DNA of 64,000 nt from Labyrinthula sp. Ha (Eukaryota; Sar; Bigyra; Labyrinthulida; Labyrinthulaceae). Position 1 is the stretch's first letter. Each line of letters begins with the position of its first letter. Positions 56,401 through 64,000 of the stretch are shown one piece after another. The position numbers and the translations under genes are program-made. Location of the stretch: assembly GCA_015227615.1 (NCBI GenBank), contig JAALGZ010000056.1:1-64000 (forward strand), written 5' to 3'. The notes beneath the pieces were generated by a model that saw only the letters and a program-made list of their open reading frames with translations, searched no databases and was not told the DNA's origin.

Positions 56401-58221
56401 GTCTTGGGGTAGGGCAGTGCAGAAAATGTTTTGTTTTTCATGAATTGTATTAAAGATATAGTGCACGAAGAGTTTAATATTTATCTTTCTAAAATCTTTA
56501 CAAACCTCATACTTCTGCATTTCATCAGCATTAATTCTACAGAGATGATTTTATAGGTGGAAGACTATGTTAGCCCACTTCACCATAAAATCATATCAAA
56601 GTACTGTCCAAAAACTCTTAAGCTCCAAACTAGTGTTGGTTACTTTCTCTAAGGAAAAGAGCCAGCCATAATATGAATCTCAATAGCATCTCTCATTCCA
56701 TGCACAGAGCTATAATATGTTAAAGATAGAGAGATACTAACACCCAGCTAAACTTATAATATTCTCAGCTTAATAGTTGTCTAAAACCAAAATTTTTCGT
56801 TTTATATAAAGAGAAACGTTTACTCAAAAGAATGCATTGTGTAGGAACCTTACTAGCAGACACGAGCACCTACCTTTTTAAAGTTGCAGCTATTTTCATC
56901 GACTATGAAAATTAAGGGATAAATCGTCTATATGTCAAGTCAGTATACTTTTCGAGGTGCTTGAAGGTTTGCAAGGCGAGTAATGTTACTCATGATGTTG
57001 GAGTGGCCATTAAGAAGAGATACTTTCGGGTGATGGATTGGTTTCCCGGGAGTACATTTGAAGATCAAGAGCTATGAAGGTTAATATTGAACTAGTTTAA
57101 AGCCTCGAGGAGAGAGTGTAGGTCTAGGGTAATCGAAAAGACGAAAGAGCCTTATACCAAAGGAATATGGGGGTCATAATAGTTATAATGAAGACAGAAA
57201 AATTTTCCCAGAGACATGGCCCAACTAGAGGTACAGAGTCATCCCTCCTCTGGGGACTCATTCGGATTTGTGAGGAATTTCCCAGTGACTGAATTAGTAT
57301 CAATACCACATTGATTAAGGAATTGATTGAAAGCTTTGAGTTTCACGACCGAGTTTTTGAGGATCATCGAAACTGCCATAATTTCCTTTCAGTGAGCTTG
57401 ACTTAGAGGTTCCTTAATTAATCACTGAGAAAATTTTCTTACTTGGCATCGCTAGTACCGACATTATTTCTTAGACTAATACTTGCCTAGTACGTCCCCA
57501 TTGGTGATTGCTTATAGGGTCCTAGTATTTATTAATTAATCTTTAAACAGCAGGGCTAAAGTATGAATGATTCTCAACTTCAGGACATGGGTGGGAAGAA
57601 GCTACTTAACTTCATTTCTTGAGGCTTAGAGCTGTGAATTATAGAATGTGTATTCGGAGATTTTAATATGAAAACTATTTGCTAATACTCAGAGCAAGGC
57701 TGAAATTGCGCTGAGAATATTAGAATGGTCATTTCTTAAGAAAAGATAAAGTTCAGAAATAGTTGAATACTAGACATAAACTCATTGAGATCTTATTGTG
57801 TGCCCTATATCAATACCTTTCAGCAAAATGAGAATGCTTTGAAATCAATTTTTTTGCTTATTTTTGAATAAAATACATTTTCTGCAAGGGTTACAATAAT
57901 TTGGGGTATGAGTTGTAAGTGTAACATTTTCTATTTAACTTGGAGTTATACAAGTTCTCATTTGTCTCTTTGCAGCGCAAAAAAAATATATTTCTGTTTT
58001 TTTTGCTCTTTTCACTCTTAATCTCCATCCGTAGAGATATAAGAACCCTTTTCCTATTACGCTTTTTTAACTTGAAAACTAAAGCATTTTTCTATATCCC
58101 ACTTCACTCTATGTTCATTCAAAGGTAAATAACTTCGACATAGATATATTCAAGCAAGACAACAACTAGAGAATAAAGAATATAAGCAAAAAAAAACAGA
58201 ACTAAAAAAAAGAAACAATAC
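47477..58221. other. 10.7-kb gene-poor AT-rich region
   Basis: No frame above about 90 codons and none with recognisable features. The stretch 47.68-48.23 kb is slightly richer in GC and holds a CTCGTTAA-type short direct repeat near 47693-47718 and a basic 89-codon minus-strand frame, neither of which I can interpret. A (TA)10 run lies at 54323-54342. No RNA genes, LTR copies or family remnants seen. The composition and lack of structure suggest old decayed DNA. Confidence 0.45.
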
Positions 58222-58893
58222 TTAGACCTCATGCTTGCGAAAATATTCTCGCTCGTATTTCTTCAGTGTATCAAATACCTCCATTGTAGACACTACAATA
58301 TTTCCACGAATATAAAAATACACAAAATCATGAGAACTTAAATTACGATGAATTGGGAATGGTCCATTAGTAAGATTACTATCAATCCATTCAACAAAAA
58401 ATATTTCTTCCTCTTGGACAGCATAATCCCTTCTCTCTCCTATGTTTGCAGCACAGAAACAAAGTAGTGGACATCTGAATCCTTCCAATCTTCTTCTATA
58501 AACTAAAATACCTCTTTCATAGATTAAAAATACTGCACGAACCATATCCATTCTATCTAGTACAGGCCACACAAAATAATTATCAATCAAGAGACCAAAG
58601 TTGCAACAAAGGGCACAAGGGAAAATAGAGCGTGCACAACATTCAATCATAAAATCATCTGCAGAGCCATATCCAAAAAACATTTCCTCAATATAATATT
58701 CTAGTTTCATGCAAACAAACAATACAGGGTTCTGTCTTGGAAATTTCTTAAATGGTTTCCTCTTTGGTAAGATTATGGCCAACAAGGAGAGTGAACTTAT
58801 TCTCAAACCATTTTGTTCAAAATATTCATCAGCTTTACTCATTGCTTCCTCCCTCAGCGCTACATTTTTTGGAATTTTGTGGAAATAACTCAT
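58222..58893 (-). CDS. unrecognised membrane-type family protein, copy H
   Basis: 223 residues, intact. MSYFHKIPKNVALREEAMSK, LRISSLSLLAIILPKRKPF, a variable centre rich in Cys and Phe (ECCARSIFPCALCCNFGLLI), then RMDMVRAVFLIYERGILVY, RRRLEGFRCPLLCFC, EEIFFVEWIDSNL and a final IVVSTMEVFDTLKKYERE. It has the same architecture as copies A, C and G. It is divergent from the ankyrin gene, with 121 bases between the two chosen start codons; the shared ATGACGTCAT element lies between them, so the two may be co-regulated. Confidence 0.78.
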   Translation of the reverse strand: MSYFHKIPKNVALREEAMSKADEYFEQNGLRISSLSLLAIILPKRKPFKKFPRQNPVLFVCMKLEYYIEEMFFGYGSADDFMIECCARSIFPCALCCNFGLLIDNYFVWPVLDRMDMVRAVFLIYERGILVYRRRLEGFRCPLLCFCAANIGERRDYAVQEEEIFFVEWIDSNLTNGPFPIHRNLSSHDFVYFYIRGNIVVSTMEVFDTLKKYEREYFRKHEV

Positions 58894-58963
58894 GTAAATG
58901 CAAGAATCAAATCTTTTCTTCTGAACACTTTTTTTCTTTCTTCACTATCTAATTTGTTAAGCT

Positions 58964-59002
58964 TAATGACATCATCATACCAACATATTAATGACGTCAT
59001 TA
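58964..59002. promoter_or_regulatory. bidirectional promoter element with ATF/CREB palindrome ATGACGTCAT
   Basis: AATGACATCATC then TTAATGACGTCATTA, with the 10-bp palindrome ATGACGTCAT at 58991-59000. The arrangement is conserved upstream of family copy F. The ATG inside the palindrome is in frame with the ankyrin ORF, but conservation of the motif elsewhere argues that it is a protein-binding site and that translation starts at 59015. Confidence 0.55.
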
Positions 59003-59014
59003 TTATTTATTTCA

Positions 59015-61743
59015 ATGGCTTTAGCACCTGTTCCTGTTGGTGTTTTTGACGGTTCTTTAAAACAAGAAAACGTTGACAATTTTAAACATGAAAAAAATCT
59101 ACTTTCAAATAAAACACAGATAAAGGAATTGAGGAATATAGTTCAAGTAGGAACCACTGCTGAACTGCTGCAGAAACTTCCTAATACGCCTTCTCTTTAC
59201 CAACTGAGTGATTTGCTTTGTTTTGCAAGCGGTGCCGGCCGGATTGATCATATAGAAGCACTTACCAACTTTTGCAAAGGTAATAATTTGGAGAAATTAG
59301 TGAATAGTAAGAATAAAACTGGAAGAACTGCGCTTCATTGGGCTGCTCGAAATGGAAAATTAGAAGCTTGTAAGCTTCTCGTGTCTCTCGGAGCCGATGT
59401 GCAATATAAGACACTTGATGGTATAACTTCAGTTTCATGGGCGGTATGGAGTGGAGATATTCCTACTGTTAGGTATTTAATATCTAAGGGTGGAAATTAT
59501 AAGCAAGTGAATAGATGGGGTTGTGATCTAACTCACTGGGCAAGTGCGAATGGAAGCGTTCAGTTAGTCAAGTATTTAGAAAGTTTGGGCTTATCTTTCC
59601 AGAGAAAGAATAATCAAGGTCATGATGGTTTAATGAAGGCAGGGTGGAACGGGCATTTACCTTTAGTGAAATATTTACTGTTTCAAAATGTAGAAATAGA
59701 AAAGCGCTTTGCTTTGTGTCTAGGCTCTCTTAGCATCTGTGATGAAACATACTGTACGAAGTTAGATGAGGCTAACTTACAAATTATAAGAAAATTGAAG
59801 AATAAGGACAGGGCAGGTTTAACTGTTCTGGAAATATCTAGAATAAATAAGAAGAAAAACATTGTAGACTATTTGAATCCCTTCTTTGAGACCCTGGGTG
59901 GAAAGTTTTCTTGTGCTGATGAGAAGTGTAATATATGTGTGCAAATTAAGTTGGGGTCAGAGGATACGCAAGGGAGGAATGAAAGAATTTCTAAGGCTTT
60001 TAAAGTTTATTATCGAACCCAAGGCATCTTGAATAATGAGAATGAGACATTCCTCTCCCTGGAACAAAATGTATCTTTCAGGATTAGAACATCTACTGTT
60101 TTACGCAATCAGATAGTGAAGAGGTTGGTAAGGTACATAAAAAATACCAGCGACTTGACTATATCTAAGAGAGCGTGGTTGGAAGAAAAAGAACTTCAAA
60201 ATCTATGTCTATCTTGGCAGAAGTTCGGATTTCTAGAAATTGACTACCGTTCGGAATCAGAATACATTATTTTCATACAAGTTATTAAAAAAATTACAGA
60301 AAGCAAAAGGCATTGGTTGCTTCTTGGGGATGAGGATCTGAGTTTCCTAAATAGCTACTTTTCTTTGTTTGACAATGAAAATATTTTATCGGTTTTGGCT
60401 TGTGGAACTAATGCGAAGCTCTTAATGCAGGAGTCAGCTTCTCTGCGGAAATATCATGCAACTGCAAAACTAATTCTTGCCATAGCAAACAGCCAGAAGT
60501 TTCCTGTTTCAAATGTGGCAAATCACGATGTGTTTGTGCATTGTAAGAATTCCAGTGATGGAGATGTTCGTCTTAACCCTCATTTAGCATCTGAGGAGCT
60601 TTGGAGTTTTTCAACAGGAGTAAAAAACCATGAGAAAAACTCCAAACTACTACGAAAAGCATTGGCTCTAGTCGAAGTTGGGAAGCATGTCTTATATTTT
60701 TCCCGCAGTTTAAATCCACTTGAGAACGAAGCTGTGGTTGCTAGAGCTCTTAAAGCTTTTTCTGGAAAGTTTGAACTTGTTGACTTTTCTGGTGTTGGTA
60801 ACTGCAAACCTAAGATGAGTTGGGTTGTACCTGATGCGACAGTATATCTCTTTTCATTGTCATTATTTAGCTCCTTAAAGGACATAGCCTATTCCGATAC
60901 TTGACTTCATGGTCCGAAGTTCCGGAGGAGGACAAGTTTCCAAATGGACCTATAAGAAGGACTTTATTTCCAGATTGGACGGAAGACTCCATCAAAAAGG
61001 AGTTATTGAAGGCAATACGGGTTTCGCCTACCTATGAAAAAACTCATCCTGGCTTCTTTTTTTTGGCGGTATTTAGACGTAAGCTACCAGAGAAACATAT
61101 CTTTTCTGTAGAAAATACGAAAAATTTCAAGCAACAGTTGGCTTTTAAGTCTTCATTTTCGCAACATGTTGAAAGTTTGTCTAGTGAAAGCTACATTGAC
61201 ATTTCCAGTTTTTTTTCTCTTGTTGAAAACATGCCACTTGTAGTTAAGCGTTCCAAACAAAGTGAAACAATTTGTACTATGAGTGAAGAGAATTTCATGT
61301 TCCTTAGCTCTCTGCAAAATAACCCAAAGATTGACATCCTACATTGTGGGCTGGATATGTTTCAAAACTTGGATAGATTTATGCGAACCGCCGAAAACCG
61401 ATGGTTTATATCTCAAGGTGCTGCCTCAGTGTCTTCTTTCATGACATGTTCTGGTCGCAAGATGAGCTTGGCATGGTTGAAATCAACCGAAGAAGGTTGT
61501 CTTATTGTAAACGATATTCTTAGGATTTTCCTTCAGGAAGGTGAAGTAAATTTTAAGGATAGACTAGAATTCAAGAAGTTTGAGCAAGAGATTCAAGCTA
61601 GGTTTTCACCTGGTCCGTTATTGTTAGAGATTTGTTCTACAGGAACTGTTGCTCTATCTATTTCTTCGATACTCCTACCTGGAAGGTTGATCATGCAGAT
61701 GAACAGTACCCAACGCGCTGTATATCTCAATCTACTGAAGTAA
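59015..61743 (+). CDS. ankyrin-repeat / Trm4-NSUN2-like fusion protein lacking both catalytic cysteines (frame break near 60.87 kb)
   Basis: From ATG 59015. Residues about 98-230 are four ankyrin repeats (RTALHWAARNGKLEACKLL, GITSVSWAVWSGDIPTVRYL, GCDLTHWASANGSVQLVKYL, GHDGLMKAGWNGHLPLVKYL). From about residue 320 the protein follows Trm4/NSUN2 tRNA cytosine-5 methyltransferases: AFKVYYRTQGIL and VSFRIRTS (N-terminal domain), a degenerate SAM-binding strand (ILSVLACGTNAKLL), NHDV, then SSDGDVR and SRSLNPLENEAVVARAL. The motif IV cysteine (PCSGDG in the family) is N512, and the motif VI nucleophile (TCS) is R564. The reading frame ends at TGA 60902; the rest (IRVSPTYEKTHPGFFFLAVF, then a PUA-like C-terminus ending in LPGRLIMQM) is in the -1 frame from 60871 to 61743. 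Either a 29-base GTATAT...TTTAG intron (60842-60870) or a frameshift joins them. Probably a non-catalytic RNA-binding descendant. Confidence 0.82.
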
Positions 61744-64000
61744 ATGGTCTGCAGATCCGTTGAATCCTTGGGTGTTATTTGCAGCTCCTTGAAGTCGTTG
61801 TTGTGTCCTACTTTTTCCATTCATTGCTGATCTGCAGTGGATTTTTCTTCCATTGCGGCTTTTCAGCAATTATTGTTTCAAACAATAACTTGGTGTAGAC
61901 ACAGTTTATGCTTTTTTTTATTGTAAATGGTTGTTACCACAATTGCTTAGCCCTGATTACTCTGCAGTGAGCTCAGTTCTTATATCTAGCCAGGATTAGA
62001 TATTTTTTCGTATTGCAGCGTTTATATCGGTTCAGCATTATCCCTAAAATGCTAGGTATGAACGAATGTTGTACCATTGCCTCTTCACCTATCTCTGAGA
62101 AAGGACATAATGGCACACCCTAAGGCTAATTAGAAGAAGCATTCTTCACTGATAGCAAGTTACTATTACCAATTTGCAGTACGCAACATGTGTTTAAGAA
62201 ATTTTAGCGTGTTCTTATCAATTGCCGCTTCTACTGCCTATTCAATTAGCATGGCAACGGGAGTAACGCAATTTAGATGATTCTAGTTGAACTTTATATG
62301 AAGCCTGCATTTCTCTTACCATTTTGGGGTTTAAGTCTTTGCTTACATAAAACTATTGGAAGAATAGCTTACAGCTGAAAATTATGCCTATTCCTGACTA
62401 TCCTTCTAATTGGTAAAATGTTGGCAGAGTTAATACTATAGAACTAAGGAATACGTGAAAAAGATACACAGACATTAGATATCCCTTTCCAGATTAGGGT
62501 AATATCCATAGAGGTTCTGGGGGGCATAGACAGCACAGTCCTATCTGGTTTTCACTTGAATTACAATAATCCATACCTGTAGCCTGTAGGAAAATTTTCA
62601 TCTTGTTTACTATAGTTTGGATAGGCTCATGAGGTTAGCATAAGGAGTTAGTGTAGAGTTGCCTCCCTATATCTTTTTGGTCAATTACGTAAATATTTCA
62701 TTACATACTCCCATAAAGACATTAATCAGTGCTCTTTACACGTAGAAAACTAAGACATGGTAGGAAGTGAGCAATGTATAACTACCTTCTTAGCTATGTG
62801 AATGTCAATAATCGAAGTGGGTATATAGTTAGCTCATAGGTATAGTACGAAGTTTCCCTCTAGGGAAATATCCCTCTATGTAGAAAATTTGGGCAGCTAC
62901 TCAAGCTTTAAATAAAAAATGAAACCACGAGAACAACAACTTATTTTCATATAAACAGAGTTTAGGAAAACGTGAATTGCAGTCAAAAGATCACAAAGCC
63001 ACGAAATGAGTATCCAACTAAGCAATGACGCGCTAAAGAGTGTTAAATCTGATAATTCTTAACTGATAAACTTCATTCTTGCTTTAATCCGCAAAGCTTT
63101 TCTCTTATCAAATCGCCGCAGAGTAAAAGAATACAATTATTGAGTGAGACGCCAACTAAAATAGTTATGTAATGGCCAATTAGCTCCATAAAAAAAATAA
63201 TACAGTGTGAGAACTCTGCAAGCGCTACTAAAAGTACCAAAATAGAAGGAATCAAAAATTCACTTAATGTACATTGACATGAGTAGAGACCCCTAGAAGA
63301 ACTTAGACTTCGTTAGCTCTAAATCAACTTGTAAAGTAAAGCGTAATTTTAAAATCATTATTCCAAAGTAAATTAAGCTATATTAAACTTATTCTAGCTT
63401 GTATAGCAAAAACGTAATGAATAAAATAATCATTTGGGTGATAAAAAAACATAGCCTAAGAATATTAAGGAGTTAATCAGATAATATAAAGGACTACATA
63501 TCAAGCCGAGTAACTGGGGTGAATAAGTTCAACAAGGGACATCTAAGAAATATTTTTTTTGTACTCCACTTAAACTCGCACTGGATAAGACTCAGAAATA
63601 TAAATAAAGCATAAGCTTGAAAATGTTTGTACTTGCTCATTTGCAGGTAAAATCATGGAAAAAAATCATGTCTTAGAGTAGTTCTAAAGTAAATCATGTG
63701 ATAAACTAAATCATCTCATAGTAGTTTTCATATATAAAGTGTTTCACAAGCTGTAACTGGGAATGCAGTTTCTACCAAACAGTAGAAACTGGTCACATAA
63801 GCTTTCAATCAACAAATAATAAATATACTCCCAAAACATTATAATTTCTTAACAATAAATCAACCTACAAAGAAACTACTTATGGTTTCAAATCATGAAA
63901 CCCTGTCTAAACTAGGTCAGAGCCTCACATTTGTTTGGTGGAGAGCCGCAAAGATCATTAAGCTAGCAAAATATCCTTCTTGACATGATGTTTGAAAACT
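61744..64000. other. gene-poor region to window end
   Basis: No gene recognised. A 60-codon hydrophobic minus-strand frame (63073-63255) has no support beyond being open. Confidence 0.4.

Noticed and set aside
58991-58993. ATG at 58991 as start of the ankyrin gene
   Set aside because: It is part of the ATGACGTCAT palindrome that is also conserved upstream of family copy F; the next in-frame ATG (59015) is preferred.
1-64000. CRISPR arrays, bacterial operons, ribosome binding sites
   Set aside because: The window is eukaryotic; no regularly spaced repeats or polycistronic bacterial gene layout are present.

Overview
This is a strongly AT-rich nuclear window from a fungus, most likely an ascomycete. 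The evidence is a Zn(II)2Cys6 transcription factor, a soluble yeast-type fumarate reductase, Ty1/copia and Ty3/gypsy LTR retrotransposons, and one candidate intron with a yeast-like GTATAT...ACTAAC...TAG layout. Gene density is low: intact genes are islands in long gene-poor DNA. I cannot name the species. Because introns exist, small intron-rich genes may be hidden in the stretches I call empty.

Layout. 1-5.5 kb: nothing recognised. 5.5-7.2 kb: fumarate reductase ending in a peroxisomal SKL tail. 7.3-17.1 kb: copies A-D of an unrecognised minus-strand gene family (two with open frames, two decayed), a possible decayed spliced gene, a Zn2Cys6 factor and a solo copia LTR; a second solo LTR follows at 17.5 kb. 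17.8-24.2 kb: gene-poor. 24.2-34.7 kb: a host gene for a multi-pass membrane/LRR protein, interrupted after its third codon by a 7.9-kb Ty3/gypsy element and since decayed. 37.0 kb: a family remnant. 38.7-43.8 kb: a Ty1/copia element. 44.3-47.5 kb: family copies F and G with remnants between them. 47.5-58.2 kb: gene-poor. 58.2-61.7 kb: family copy H, divergent from an ankyrin-repeat gene whose second part is a Trm4/NSUN2-like tRNA m5C methyltransferase lacking both catalytic cysteines. 61.7-64 kb: nothing recognised.

The main novelty candidate is the gypsy element (24236-32172). Its domains read gag - RT - RNase H - integrase - chromodomain - SANT/Myb-like - aspartic protease - MT-A70 (METTL3/Ime4-like) adenine methyltransferase. 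The protease lies downstream of integrase instead of between gag and RT, and a DPPW-type m6A writer domain is the last ORF before the 3' LTR. Everything after the N-terminal gag segment lies in one reading frame, broken by six stop codons.

Second in interest are the ankyrin/dead-methyltransferase fusion and the same-strand gene family (five copies with open or nearly open frames and at least three decayed ones). The family has conserved ends, a variable cysteine-rich hydrophobic middle and, in two or three copies, a shared ATF/CREB-like promoter motif.
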